Positions 16,540 to 25,852 are shown, numbered from the stretch's first letter. The stretch is DNA of 64,000 nucleotides from Caulobacter vibrioides OR37 (GCF_000372645.1 NZ_APMP01000016.1:1-64000), one strand, 5' to 3'. The notes: generated from the letters alone by a model not told the origin. Numbers and translations: made by a program.

Positions 16540-17097
16540 TCACGCCTCGCCCGCCAGATCGGCCAACGCGGCCTTCAACGCCCGACGCCCGCGTGAAAGC
16601 AAGCTCTCCAGCGCCTCGACACTGATTTCCATCAAGCCAGCGGCTTCGATATTGCCCAAGCCTTGGTGATGGCAAAGCACGATCGCCTCTCGCTGGCGCG
16701 GCGGCAGCGCCGCCAGGGCCGACTCGACCCTCCGCGAGAGGTCGGCGCCCAGCAAGCCGGCATCCGGCGCGGGCCCCGTGTCCACCTGCTCGGGCGGCTG
16801 GTCGGTCGGCGTCTCGCGACGCTTGCGCAGCCGGTCGTAGCACAGATTGAGCGCGACGCGGTGCAGCCAGGTATCGAACTTCGCGCCGCCCGGCTTCCAG
16901 CTCCGAGCCTGCTTCCAGGCGCGCAGGAAGGTTTCCTGCGCCACGTCCTCGGCCTCGCCCGGATCGTTCAGCATCCGCCGGGCCAGGGCCAGAATGCGCG
17001 GCAGGCGTCGGTCCAGCAGGGCGCGAACGGCGGTCGGATCGCCCCGTCCCACCCCCGCCAGCAAGCCCTCGTCGGGATCGTTCCCGTCGGACGACAA
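16540..17097 (-). CDS. ECF-type RNA polymerase sigma factor
   Basis: A 185-residue sigma-70 family protein with only regions 2 and 4. Region 2 includes DPGEAEDVAQETFLRAWKQ and FDTWLHRVALNLCYDRLRKRR. Region 4 includes LAALPPRQREAIVLCHHQGL and the helix-turn-helix GLMEISVEALESLLSRGRRAL. A short acidic linker joins them. It begins a three-gene unit with an anti-sigma-like and a sensor-like protein, a layout resembling CnrH-CnrY-CnrX. No ATG is available before region 2, so a TTG at 17097 (after GAGG) is taken as the start; this is uncertain. Confidence 0.9.
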   Translation of the reverse strand: MSSDGNDPDEGLLAGVGRGDPTAVRALLDRRLPRILALARRMLNDPGEAEDVAQETFLRAWKQARSWKPGGAKFDTWLHRVALNLCYDRLRKRRETPTDQPPEQVDTGPAPDAGLLGADLSRRVESALAALPPRQREAIVLCHHQGLGNIEAAGLMEISVEALESLLSRGRRALKAALADLAGEA

Positions 17098-17123
17098 ACC
17101 TCAACCCGCCACGCACGTCGTCA

Positions 17124-17555
17124 TCAGATCCCGACCTTGGCCTTACCGGGCTTGGCGTTCAACTCTTCCAGCGACAGGACGCCGTCGTTGTTGGCGTCCA
17201 TGCGCTTGAACCGCCAGGCCAGGACCGCGTTCGCCTCGCTTCGCGAAATGAAGCCGTCGTGGTCGGCGTCGAAGCGCGCGAAAATGCGAGCGGCGCGCTT
17301 GCTGGCCTTGTCCGACGGCTTGGCCGCCGCGTCGGCGCCGTCGCTGGCGCTCTTGGCGCGGAACGCCTCGAACTCCTCGGGCGAGATCTTGCCGTCCTTG
17401 TTGGCGTCGACGCGGGCGAACCACTTGTCGCCGTTCGCGGCCTCGAACTGCTGCAGGGTCATGCCGGCGGCGGTCGGCGTCGATGGCGTCTGGGCCAGGG
17501 CCGGACCGCCCAGGGCCAGCACGGCGCCCACGACGGTCAGAATTCGAATACCCAT
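17124..17555 (-). CDS. Periplasmic EF-hand calcium-binding protein
   Basis: A 143-residue exported protein with a signal peptide (about 1-21, GGPALAQ) and three EF-hand loops with good Ca2+-ligand spacing: DANKDGKISPEE (about 49-60), DADHDGFISRSE (about 95-106) and DANNDGVLSLEE (about 119-130). The linker is Ala/Lys/Ser-rich. Similar small EF-hand proteins are common in Caulobacterales; a role in calcium buffering or signalling is assumed. It lies 27 bases upstream of the sigma gene on the same strand and could be co-transcribed. The ATG at 17555 follows AGGAGATCTTG. Confidence 0.88.
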   Translation of the reverse strand: MGIRILTVVGAVLALGGPALAQTPSTPTAAGMTLQQFEAANGDKWFARVDANKDGKISPEEFEAFRAKSASDGADAAAKPSDKASKRAARIFARFDADHDGFISRSEANAVLAWRFKRMDANNDGVLSLEELNAKPGKAKVGI

Positions 17556-17640
17556 GCAAGATCTCCTAGGCGGTTGGCGGCCGTCCCTCGGAGACCTTAA
17601 CGCGCGAGATCGCCCTTTCCGTCGCGGTCGACGACGACTC

Positions 17641-20523
17641 TCAGCCCGACGCCTTGACAATCGCCGCATAGGCGGCGCGGGCCTCGGCCTTGGCCTTGGC
17701 CAGTTTGGGCTTCAGAGACTTGAACTGGCCGACGTGACCGGCCCTGGCCAGCAGGGTCCGGAAAGCCTTGGGCTCGGCCTCGACGTCCGCGCCGTCCTCC
17801 AGCGCCACCTTGATCAGCTGAGAGAGGTCCTGCTCCAGCCGCCAGGCGGCCTCGAGCCTGGCCAGCGCGCCATCATCGGCCAGACCCGCCGCCCGCAAGG
17901 CCGCCAGGGCCTCGCCGGTATTCTGGCGAAGAGGACCGTCCTGGGCGGCGTGGGCCAGTTGCAGGAACTGGGCGGCGAACTCGATGTCCACCAGGCCGCC
18001 GGGATCGAGCTTCAGGTCCCAGTCGCCCTTGCCCGGCCGCTCGCGCTCCATCAGCTCACGCATCTCGATGACGTCGGCCGCGGTCTTCTTGGCGTCGCGC
18101 GGCCGGCGCAGCGCCGCCTCGATCGCCGCCTCGGCGCGAACCTTGAAGGCGGGCGAGCTGGCCCACACCACCCGGGCGCGCGTCAGGGCCAGCAGCTCCC
18201 AGGTCTCGGCCTCGCGCTCATAATAGTCCTCGAAGGCCGCGAAGCTGACGGCGACGGGCCCCTTGGTTCCCGAGGGGCGCAGCTTCAGGTCCACCTCGTA
18301 AAGCGTGCCCTCGCCCGTGGGCGCCGACAGGGCCGAGGCCAGGCGCTGGGTGAAGCGGCCGTAGAAGGTCTCGGCGCCCCAGGCCTTGATCGACGACATG
18401 TCGCGCGGGTCGGCGGCGTAAAGGGTCATCAGGTCGAGGTCGGACTTGGCGGTCATCTCGCGCGAGCCGGCCTTGCCCAGGGCGACGACGGCGACCTCGC
18501 CAGGGAAGCCTCCGCCGATCCGCTCGACCTCGTTCAGCGCCGCCGGCGCCAGGCCGCCGATGATCAGGTCGGCCAGTTCGGCGAAGGCCCGGCCGATGTC
18601 GCGGGCGTCGGCGCTGCCGCTCATCACCCGCACGCCGATGCGGAAGCTCTGATCCCGGAACAGGCGGCGGGCGGCGTCCATCGCCCCCTCGAAATCGGCC
18701 GGGTCCCAGGGGGCGACGGCCGGAGTCTCGATCGGGCCGAAAAAGGCCGGATCCAGCAGGGCGTCCAGCGCGGTGGGCCGGCGGGCCAGGGTCGAGGCCA
18801 GGCGCGGCGCGAAGGCCATGACCTCGACGATCAGCTCGAACAGGCGCGGCTGGGCCAGAAACAGCGACTGGATCTGCACGCCCGAGCTCAGCCCCGCGAA
18901 GAAGTCGGCGAAGCGGTTGAAGGCCGCGTCGGGCGCGCCGGAGGCGTTGGCGGCGTCCAGCAGGCGCGGCGCCAAGCGGGTGAACAGCTCGCGGCCCCGC
19001 TCTGTGCGGGTGGCGGCGATGCGCCCGTGGTGCCAGCTTCGGATGGTGGCGGCGATCCGCTCGGGGCTGGAGAACCCCATGCGCTTCAGGGTGGCCAGGG
19101 TCTCCGGATCGTCCTCGACGCCGGTGAAGACCAGGCTTCCGAAGCGGGAGGACAGCGCTTCCTCGCCGGCGAACAGCCGTCCGTAGCGCAGGTTTACCCC
19201 CTTCAGGATCTTGCCGACCGTCGCGTCGAAGCTGCGCAGGTTATCCTGCCCCCAGAGCGCGGCGACCTTTTTACGCTCGGCGTCCGACTCCGGAAGCTTG
19301 TGAGTCTGGTCGTCGGCGATCATCTGGGCGCGGTGTTCCAGGGCCCGCAGGTCGCGATAGGCGCCCGTCAGCCAGGCGGCGTCCTCGGGCGTGACATGGC
19401 CCGCGGCGGCCAGGGCGGCCAGGGCGTCGAGGGTTCGAGGGCCGCGCAGGTCCGGCTGGCGGCCGCCCAGGATCAGCTGCTGGGTCTGGACGAAGAACTC
19501 GATCTCGCGGATGCCGCCCCGGCCCAGCTTCAGATCGGCGCCCTTGGCGGTCAGGCGGTCATCGACCTTGTAGGCGTGGATCTGGCGCTTGATCGAATGG
19601 ATGTCGGCGATGGCCGCGAAATCGAGGTTTCGCCGCCAGATGAACGGCTGCAGCTGCTCCAGGAACGCTTGTCCCTCGGCGAAGTCGCCAGCCGCGACCC
19701 GGGCTTTGATGTGGGCGGCGCGCTCCCAGTTCTGACCGACGCTCTCGTAGTAGTCCATGGCCGCGTCCACCGGCATGGCGGGCGGCGTCGAGGATGGGTC
19801 GGGGCGCAGGCGCAGGTCGATGCGAAAGACATAGCCGTCGCCGGTGCGCTCCTGCAGGACGCGCCCCAGGTGGTTGGCGATGCGGACCGCCACGGCCTGG
19901 GGCTCGTGTCCCTCGGCGACCGGCAACCTGTCGGGCGCGTAGAAGATCGAAAAGTCGATGTCGCTGGAATAGTTCAGCTCGAACGCGCCGTGCTTGCCCA
20001 TGGCCACGCAGAAGAGGCCGGGCGCGGGACCGTCCTCACCCTCTCCCACGTGGGTCAGCGCGCCGCGATCGACCTCCTGGCGGACGGCCTGGGCCAAAGC
20101 GGCTTTCAGCGAGGCGTCGGCGAAGCGGGTCAGGGCGCCGGTCACCGCGTCCAGATCCCAGACGCCGCCCAGGTCGCACAGGGCCGTCAGCAGGTGCAGG
20201 TCGGCCTTCAGCTCGCGCAGCCGCCGCCGGGCGGTCTCGAAGTCCGGCTCGGCCGCCAAGGCCTCGGCGGCGGTCAGGATGGCGGCCAGGATCCGGTCGG
20301 GATCCCCCTCCAGGATCATCGGCAGGCGGCGACCATCGCGGCGCGCCAGACCCGCCAGATAGGGCGAGGCGGCGAACACCGGCGCCAGGGCCGGCCAGAC
20401 CAGGTCCACGGACGCCATGCCCTCGCCGACCCGCTTGGCGATCATCTCGTGGGCCCGCTCGGCGGCCTTGGCGTCGAGGACGGGGCCGCAGGGGGCGAGG
20501 CGGTCGGCGAGCGCGCGAGTCAT
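17641..20523 (-). CDS. glnE: Bifunctional glutamine synthetase adenylyltransferase/adenylyl-removing enzyme
   Basis: A 960-residue cytoplasmic enzyme that adenylylates glutamine synthetase when nitrogen is plentiful and removes AMP when it is scarce, under PII control. Its two nucleotidyltransferase halves are clear: the N-terminal deadenylylase half has SSDIDFSIFY (near residue 190) and the C-terminal adenylylase half has KSDLDLMTLY (near 694) and LRPSGTKGPVAVS. The length is close to the E. coli enzyme. The ATG at 20523 (MTRALADRL) was chosen over longer in-frame extensions toward 20649, which would overlap the divergent M56 gene. Confidence 0.96.
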   Translation of the reverse strand: MTRALADRLAPCGPVLDAKAAERAHEMIAKRVGEGMASVDLVWPALAPVFAASPYLAGLARRDGRRLPMILEGDPDRILAAILTAAEALAAEPDFETARRRLRELKADLHLLTALCDLGGVWDLDAVTGALTRFADASLKAALAQAVRQEVDRGALTHVGEGEDGPAPGLFCVAMGKHGAFELNYSSDIDFSIFYAPDRLPVAEGHEPQAVAVRIANHLGRVLQERTGDGYVFRIDLRLRPDPSSTPPAMPVDAAMDYYESVGQNWERAAHIKARVAAGDFAEGQAFLEQLQPFIWRRNLDFAAIADIHSIKRQIHAYKVDDRLTAKGADLKLGRGGIREIEFFVQTQQLILGGRQPDLRGPRTLDALAALAAAGHVTPEDAAWLTGAYRDLRALEHRAQMIADDQTHKLPESDAERKKVAALWGQDNLRSFDATVGKILKGVNLRYGRLFAGEEALSSRFGSLVFTGVEDDPETLATLKRMGFSSPERIAATIRSWHHGRIAATRTERGRELFTRLAPRLLDAANASGAPDAAFNRFADFFAGLSSGVQIQSLFLAQPRLFELIVEVMAFAPRLASTLARRPTALDALLDPAFFGPIETPAVAPWDPADFEGAMDAARRLFRDQSFRIGVRVMSGSADARDIGRAFAELADLIIGGLAPAALNEVERIGGGFPGEVAVVALGKAGSREMTAKSDLDLMTLYAADPRDMSSIKAWGAETFYGRFTQRLASALSAPTGEGTLYEVDLKLRPSGTKGPVAVSFAAFEDYYEREAETWELLALTRARVVWASSPAFKVRAEAAIEAALRRPRDAKKTAADVIEMRELMERERPGKGDWDLKLDPGGLVDIEFAAQFLQLAHAAQDGPLRQNTGEALAALRAAGLADDGALARLEAAWRLEQDLSQLIKVALEDGADVEAEPKAFRTLLARAGHVGQFKSLKPKLAKAKAEARAAYAAIVKASG

Positions 20524-20647
20524 GTCGGCACCGTGGCCCGGCGCGGGGTCGTCGACAAGTCGTCGCGCCGCCGCGCGGAGACCGGCTTGACGCGGGAAAT
20601 TACAGTTGTAACGATCGGATCCCAGAAGGCCAGGAACGCCGCAGACC

Positions 20648-21538
20648 ATGACCGAGCTGTTCGCCCTCGCCCTGATCCGGGCTCAGATCGCCGCCGCCGC
20701 CGCCGTGCTGCTGGTGATCCTTCTGCGGCCGCTGGCGCGCGGCGCCTTCGGGCCGCGCCGCGCCTATGGTCTGTGGATCATCGTCCCCGCCGCCGCCGCG
20801 GCCGCCTTCTTCCCAAGCCTGGCCGAGACCCTGGATTTCGGCTCGCCCGCGCGTCCGCTGGGCGTCTGGGCCGGCAAGCTGATCCTGCTGTGGCTGGCCG
20901 GCTGCGCGATCGCCACGGCGATCCTGACCCTGCGCGAGCACGTGTTCCGCCGCCGCGTCGACCAGGGCCTGGCCGGTCCCGCCGTCGTCGGCGCCCTCTG
21001 GCCGCGCGTCGTGCTGCCGGCCGACTTCGCCCAGCGCTTCGACGATCGCGAGCGGGCGATGATCCAGCTTCACGAGCGCACCCACATCAATCGCGGCGAC
21101 CCGATCGCCAACCTCGTCATCGCCGCGATCGGCGTGCTGGGCTGGTGCAATCCGATGATCGCCCTGGCCACGCGCCTGATCCGCGTCGATCAGGAACTGG
21201 CCTGCGACGCCACGGTCGTGGCCCTGCGCTCGGACATCCGCGCCGACTACGCCAAGGCGCTGATGAAGGCCCAGATGGGCGCGGCCGTCTCGCCGCTGGC
21301 CTGCGGCTGGGCCACGCATCCGCTGATCCTGCGGGTCTCGCTGCTGAACAAGCGCGAGCCGAGCCTGGCGCGCGACATCGCCGGCTTCCTGACCGTCACC
21401 TTCCTGGCCGTCGCCGCCATGGCGCTGGTCTGGAGCATCGCGCCGCGCGGACCCCAGCCGACGGATCTCGGCGCCCAGATGGCGGCCCAGATGGATCCCT
21501 ACAGCGGCGCGATCACCTGGGTGCGGGTCGAGCGGTAG
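20648..21538 (+). CDS. M56 (BlaR1/MecR1-type) membrane metallopeptidase, orphan
   Basis: A 296-residue membrane protein with about four hydrophobic segments and the zincin motif HERTH (near residue 142) followed by a downstream Glu (QELACDATVV), as in M56 peptidases such as BlaR1. In BlaR1 systems the cytoplasm-facing peptidase cleaves the BlaI repressor after a periplasmic signal. Here there is no penicillin-binding sensor domain and no blaI neighbour; the C-terminus is short (~35 residues after the last helix). Its target and signal are therefore unknown. It diverges from glnE, with a spacing of about 125 bases. Confidence 0.85.
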   Translation: MTELFALALIRAQIAAAAAVLLVILLRPLARGAFGPRRAYGLWIIVPAAAAAAFFPSLAETLDFGSPARPLGVWAGKLILLWLAGCAIATAILTLREHVFRRRVDQGLAGPAVVGALWPRVVLPADFAQRFDDRERAMIQLHERTHINRGDPIANLVIAAIGVLGWCNPMIALATRLIRVDQELACDATVVALRSDIRADYAKALMKAQMGAAVSPLACGWATHPLILRVSLLNKREPSLARDIAGFLTVTFLAVAAMALVWSIAPRGPQPTDLGAQMAAQMDPYSGAITWVRVER

Positions 21539-21540
21539 TC

Positions 21541-21669
21541 GCGCCCCCTCCGTCTCGCCGCGTATCCGCGCCGATCCACCTCCCCCGTGCGCGGGGGAGG
21601 ATGGTCGTCCTCCTCCCTCGCGGAGCGGGGGAGGTGGCGCGATGCGAAGCAGCGTGACGGAGGGGGCGC
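21541..21669. repeat. Interspersed repeat flanked by GCGCCCCCTCCGTC inverted repeats (copy A)
   Basis: The element is bounded by GCGCCCCCTCCGTC (21541-21554) and GACGGAGGGGGCGC (21656-21669). The interior holds CACCTCCCCCGTGCGCGGGG and GCGGGGGAGGTGG segments in inverted orientation. It lies between the convergent M56 and histidine-kinase genes. Related copies are at 48010-48146 and, partly, at 26288-26411. Confidence 0.85.
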
Positions 21670-21679
21670 TCGGCCTCGC

Positions 21680-23086
21680 CTACTCCACGCGCGGCAGCAC
21701 CAGCGCCACCCGCAGGCCCGGGCCCATGCCGTTGTACTCGCCCGGCCCCTCGGCCAGCTCCAGCCGCCCGCCGTGCGAGGCCGCGACGGCCTGGACCAGC
21801 GACAAGCCCAGGCCCGCGCCGGGCTCGCTGCGGCTATTCTCCAGGCGCACGAAGCGTTGGACCACGCGGGCCCGGTCGGCCTCGGGCACGCCCGGCCCGG
21901 TGTCGGTGACCGAGAACTCCAGCTCGCCCGACGACGTGCGGCGCGCGCGCAGCATGATGGCGCCGCCCTCGGGCGTGTACTTGATGGCGTTGTCCAGGAT
22001 GTTGGCCAGGGCCTGGGCCAGGAATTCGCGATTGCCCTTGATGGTCAGGGCCGGGACGATCTCGGCCTTGAAGTCCAGGCCCTTGTCCTCGCACGACAGT
22101 TCGTAGAGCTCGGCCATGTCGCTGGCCAGCTCCGAGGCGTCGAAGCTCTTCTGATCCGGCGCGGCGCCGGCGGCCTGCAGCCGGGCGATGGCCAGCACGG
22201 CGTTGAAGGTCTTCAGCACCCCGTCGGCGTCGGCCAGGGCCGTCTCCAGCGCCGCCAAGGGATCGCCCTTGCCGTTCTCGGCGTCGATCAGGGCCACCTC
22301 CATCCTCGCCCGCAGGCGGGTCAGCGGCGAGCGCAGGTCGTGGGCGATGGCGTCGCCGGCGTGGCGCAGACCGCCCATCAGCCGCTCGATCCGATCGAGC
22401 ATGTCGTTCAGGCCCTCGGCCAGTTCGTCATACTCGTCGCGCGCGCCGCGGATCTTGGCCCGAGCGTGCAGATCGCCGGCCCGCACCGCGTTGACCACAT
22501 CGACAAGCCCCTGCATCGAGCGGCTGACATTGCGGCTGATCAGCACCCCGCCGGCCAGGCCCAGCAGGATGACCAGCGCCCCAGCGCCCCACAGGGCCCG
22601 GACGATCTTGCGGACATAGGCTTCCGAGGCGTCGACATCGGCCCCGACGAACAGGATCTCGCCGTGCTCCAGCCGCTGCTGGACCCCCTTGGCCGCGGCC
22701 TTGACCTCGGCGCCGTCCATGTCGGTCTCCGTGACCTTGAAACTGGCCCAGGTGGGACCATCGCCGGTGAAGTTGGCGACCGGCGACTCCTCGATCGAGC
22801 CCGAGATCCGCTTGCCGCTCTTATCGGCCAGGAAATACAGGAACGGCCGCTCGCCGGTGGCGCGCTCGACGATGGCCTGGTTCAGGGCGTCGACCCCGCC
22901 TTGGCGATAGGCGGTCTCCAGGCTCTCGAACTCGCGGCTGATCTCGGCCTGGGCGCGGCGGTTCACCTCGCCGGCCGTGGCGACATAGATATAGCCCAGG
23001 AACGCGCTGGCGGCCGCCGCGAACAGGGCCAGGAACAGCAGGGTCAGCCGGAACGGCGTGGTGCGGAGGAGACGCGGCAGGCGCAT
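21680..23086 (-). CDS. Sensor histidine kinase (HAMP-HisKA-HATPase)
   Basis: A 468-residue membrane kinase. An N-terminal helix (about 13-35), a periplasmic domain of about 125 residues, a second helix (about 165-185) and a HAMP linker precede the HisKA domain, whose His is near residue 247 (AIAHDLRSPLTRLRAR). The ATPase domain follows with NILDNAIKYT, DTGPGVP and GAGLGLSLV. It is encoded just after an OmpR-type response regulator (124-base gap, same strand) and lies downstream of htrA, suggesting envelope-stress sensing, though the ligand is unknown. Confidence 0.93.
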   Translation of the reverse strand: MRLPRLLRTTPFRLTLLFLALFAAAASAFLGYIYVATAGEVNRRAQAEISREFESLETAYRQGGVDALNQAIVERATGERPFLYFLADKSGKRISGSIEESPVANFTGDGPTWASFKVTETDMDGAEVKAAAKGVQQRLEHGEILFVGADVDASEAYVRKIVRALWGAGALVILLGLAGGVLISRNVSRSMQGLVDVVNAVRAGDLHARAKIRGARDEYDELAEGLNDMLDRIERLMGGLRHAGDAIAHDLRSPLTRLRARMEVALIDAENGKGDPLAALETALADADGVLKTFNAVLAIARLQAAGAAPDQKSFDASELASDMAELYELSCEDKGLDFKAEIVPALTIKGNREFLAQALANILDNAIKYTPEGGAIMLRARRTSSGELEFSVTDTGPGVPEADRARVVQRFVRLENSRSEPGAGLGLSLVQAVAASHGGRLELAEGPGEYNGMGPGLRVALVLPRVE

Positions 23087-23210
23087 GGTGTCGTAGGCGC
23101 TAAGGCCTCCTCGAGTCCGACCTCGTTCGAGTTCGGAGCATTAAGTTCCCGATCTTCCCGGCACTGGCTTCGCCGCACTGACGTGTCGCCGGGGAAGTCG
23201 GATGGTGAGA

Positions 23211-23882
23211 CTACGGATCCAGCCGGTAGCCGGCGCCACGCACGGTCTGCAGCATCGGACGGTCGAAGCCCTTGTCGATCTTGCTGCGAAGGCGCGAGAT
23301 GTGGACGTCGATGACGTTGGTTTGCGGATCGAAATGGTACTCCCAGACCTTCTCCAGCAGCATCGTGCGGGTCACCGACTGGCCCGCGTGGCGCATCATG
23401 AACTCCAGCAGCTGGAACTCGCGCGGCTGCAGATCGATCTCCCTGCCCTGGCGATGGACCGTCCGGTTGATCAGGTTCATTTCCAGTTCGCCCACCTTGA
23501 GGGTGGTCGCCACGGCGCCGGTCTCGCGGCGGCGCGACAGGGCCTCGACCCGGGCCATCAGCTCGGGGAAGGCGTAGGGCTTGACCAGATAGTCGTCCGC
23601 GCCGGCCCGCAGGCCCACGACGCGGTCATTGACCTCGCCCAGGGCCGAGAGGAACAGCACCGGCGTCTGGTCGCCTTCTCGGCGGAGGGTCTCGACGACG
23701 GTGACGCCGTCCATCTTCGGCATCATCCGGTCGACGACCAGCACGTCGAAACCGCCCTTCTGGGCTTCGGACAGGCCGGCCTCGCCATCGGGCGCGTGCA
23801 AGACCTCGTAGCCGGCCTCCTTCAGGCCGTGCGCCATCGCGCCCGCCGCTTCAAGATCGTCCTCGATAATCAGTATACGCAT
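23211..23882 (-). CDS. OmpR/PhoB-family response regulator
   Basis: A 223-residue transcription regulator. The receiver domain starts MRILIIEDDLEAAG, with the phospho-acceptor Asp near residue 53 (VLVVDRMMPKMDG) and the Lys in YLVKPYAFPELMAR. The winged-helix output domain includes LQPREFQLLEFMMRHAG and NVIDVHISRLRSKIDKGF. The ATG at 23882 was chosen because the receiver fold begins there. It is transcribed ahead of its cognate kinase and 250 bases downstream of htrA, separated by a terminator, so it probably has its own promoter. Confidence 0.95.
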   Translation of the reverse strand: MRILIIEDDLEAAGAMAHGLKEAGYEVLHAPDGEAGLSEAQKGGFDVLVVDRMMPKMDGVTVVETLRREGDQTPVLFLSALGEVNDRVVGLRAGADDYLVKPYAFPELMARVEALSRRRETGAVATTLKVGELEMNLINRTVHRQGREIDLQPREFQLLEFMMRHAGQSVTRTMLLEKVWEYHFDPQTNVIDVHISRLRSKIDKGFDRPMLQTVRGAGYRLDP

Positions 23883-24016
23883 CAGCGAGCCCCTCATGCG
23901 CTTGAAACGGAATGGCGTGACGGTCGACGTTCCCCCGATTCCGCGCGTTGCGCGACCGTCCAAGCGGTTGATACCGCTTTCGGCGAGCGTCGCACCTTAA
24001 ACCTTCGACAGATATG

Positions 24017-24058
24017 AAAAAGCCCCGCTCCGGCGGTGCGGAGCGGGGCTCTGTCTTT
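24017..24058 (-). terminator. Rho-independent terminator after htrA
   Basis: AGCCCCGCTCCG (24021-24032) pairs perfectly with CGGAGCGGGGCT (24039-24050) around a 6-base loop. Read on the minus strand it is followed by a run of T. A TCTTTT on the other side makes it potentially bidirectional. Confidence 0.88.
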
Positions 24059-24080
24059 TGACCCTGGCAGGCTTACGGCC

Positions 24081-24110
24081 TGTCCTGATCGACTTCCGCC
24101 GATCAGGACA
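24081..24110 (-). other. Second hairpin between the htrA stop and its terminator
   Basis: TGTCCTGATCG (24081-24091) and CGATCAGGACA (24100-24110) form a perfect 11-base stem with an 8-base loop, 22 bases past the htrA stop. It has no T tract and is probably a 3'-UTR stabiliser or a pause element. Confidence 0.5.
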
Positions 24111-24131
24111 ACCGAAGAAACCTTGCGGCCT

Positions 24132-25709
24132 CTACGGCGCGATCTTCAGCGGCACGAAGACCGGACGGTTCTGGCGGATGACCTTGACCAGAACGCTGGT
24201 GCGGCCGGCCTTCTTGGCGGTGGCGATCAGGCCATTGACGTCGGCGACCGTGTTGACCGCCGTGCCGTTGACATTGGCCAGGACATCGCCCTTGGCCAGA
24301 CCCTTCTCGCCCGCGTCGCTGTCGCCCTTGACGGCGGTGATCAGCAGACCCTTGACCTCGCTGTCGATCTTGTAGGTCTGACGCGCGGCCGCGTCGATCG
24401 GCGACAGGGTCAGGCCCAGGGCGTCGATCTTGGCCGTCACCGGCTTGTCCGGCGTCGGCGCGGCGCCCGAGCCTTGATCGTCGTCATTGTCGTTCAAGGC
24501 CAGCGAGCCCTCCGACGGACGGGTGCCGGACTTGACGTCGATGACGCGCGGCTTGCCGTCGCGGATGATCGACATCTTGATCGTCTCGCCCGGACGCGCC
24601 TTGGCCACTTCGCGGGTCAGCTCCGAGCGGTTGGCGATGGTCTTGCCGTTGACGCCGGTCAGGATGTCGTCGGGCAGCAGGCCGGCCTTGGCGGCGGGAC
24701 CGCCCGGAACCAGTTCGGCGACGATCGCGCCCTTCACGTCCTTCAGGCCCAGGGCCTCGGCCGACTCGGCGCTGAAGTCCTGAATGGTGACGCCGATATA
24801 ACCGCGCACCACCTTGCCGCCGGCGATCAGCTGCTTGGCGGTCGCTTCGGCGATGTCCGCCGGAATGGCGAAGCCGATGCCGACCGAGCCGCCCGACGGC
24901 GAGTAGATGGCGCTGTTGACGCCGATCACCCGGCCGTAGATGTCGAAGCTGGGACCGCCCGAGTTGCCGCGATTGATCGGCGCGTCGATCTGGATGTAGT
25001 TGACGAACGACGAGGTCGTGTCGCCCAGATCGCGGTTATAGGCCGAGATGATGCCGGCCGTGGCCGTTCCGCCCAGGCCGAACGGGTTGCCGATGGTGAT
25101 CACCCAGTCGCCGACGCGCGGCTTGGCCTGGTTCTCGAAGTTCACATAGGGGAAGTCCTTCCCCTTGGCCTTGGGGTCGATGACCTTGATGACGGCCAGG
25201 TCGGTGCCTTCGTCGCGGCCGACCAGCGTGGCCTTCAGCTCGCGGCCGTCCTTCAGCACCACCTGGATGTCGTCGGCGTCGGCGACCACGTGGTTGTTGG
25301 TGACGATGTAGCCGTCGGCCGAGATGAAGAAGCCCGAGCCGGCGGACTGCTGCTTGGGCAGGGACGGCGAATCCTCGTCGCCCTGGTCCTTCTGGCCCGG
25401 CTTGCCCTTCTGGCCGCGCGGCACAATGTCGAAGCCTTCCAGGCCCGGGATGCGCAGCGGTTGCGGGCTGGCCTTGGACGTCACGTTGATCTGGACGACG
25501 GCGGGCGAGACCTTCTCGAAGATGTCGGCGAACGACATCGGCGCGCCCGGCGGCGGCGCGAAGGCCGGCGAGCCGGCCATGGCCGGAACGGCTTGAGGCG
25601 TTTCCGCCGAAGCCGTCCCCATGCGCATCCCGACTCCGGCCAGAGCCGCGCAAGCGACGCCCGCGCCAGCGACGGCGCCCACAATGAAACCCGACTTCCT
25701 AGCGGTCAT
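24132..25709 (-). CDS. DegP/HtrA-family periplasmic serine protease
   Basis: A 525-residue Do-like protease with an N-terminal signal/anchor (about 7-36), a trypsin-like domain with His near 140 (VTNNHVVAD), Asp near 168 (EGTDLAVIK) and Ser near 250 (GNSGGPSF), then two PDZ domains (about 300-400 and 430-520). It degrades or refolds misfolded envelope proteins. A charged/Pro-rich insert (about 95-120, GQKGKPGQKDQGDEDSP) sits in the LA-loop position. The gene lies between cytochrome c maturation genes and a two-component system on the same strand. Symbols degP, degQ and htrA all apply to this family. Confidence 0.95.
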   Translation of the reverse strand: MTARKSGFIVGAVAGAGVACAALAGVGMRMGTASAETPQAVPAMAGSPAFAPPPGAPMSFADIFEKVSPAVVQINVTSKASPQPLRIPGLEGFDIVPRGQKGKPGQKDQGDEDSPSLPKQQSAGSGFFISADGYIVTNNHVVADADDIQVVLKDGRELKATLVGRDEGTDLAVIKVIDPKAKGKDFPYVNFENQAKPRVGDWVITIGNPFGLGGTATAGIISAYNRDLGDTTSSFVNYIQIDAPINRGNSGGPSFDIYGRVIGVNSAIYSPSGGSVGIGFAIPADIAEATAKQLIAGGKVVRGYIGVTIQDFSAESAEALGLKDVKGAIVAELVPGGPAAKAGLLPDDILTGVNGKTIANRSELTREVAKARPGETIKMSIIRDGKPRVIDVKSGTRPSEGSLALNDNDDDQGSGAAPTPDKPVTAKIDALGLTLSPIDAAARQTYKIDSEVKGLLITAVKGDSDAGEKGLAKGDVLANVNGTAVNTVADVNGLIATAKKAGRTSVLVKVIRQNRPVFVPLKIAP

Positions 25710-25852
25710 TCTCGTCTTTCCTCATCCGCGCGTCCGACGCGCGGCCTTTCGATCTGAGAACCTAGTTCCAGCGATAAAAGGTGCAATGGCTCTCGACTTA
25801 CTTTCCGTCACTCGGAGGGCGCTTCTTGCGGCCCCTTTTCGGCGCAATCGTG

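Noticed and set aside
16663..21657. A 1664-codon open frame antisense to the sigma factor, EF-hand and glnE genes
   Set aside because: It is a composition effect of a GC-rich genome: the opposite strand carries several well-conserved genes, and this frame has low-complexity Gly/Arg/Gln/Ala sequence with no domain.
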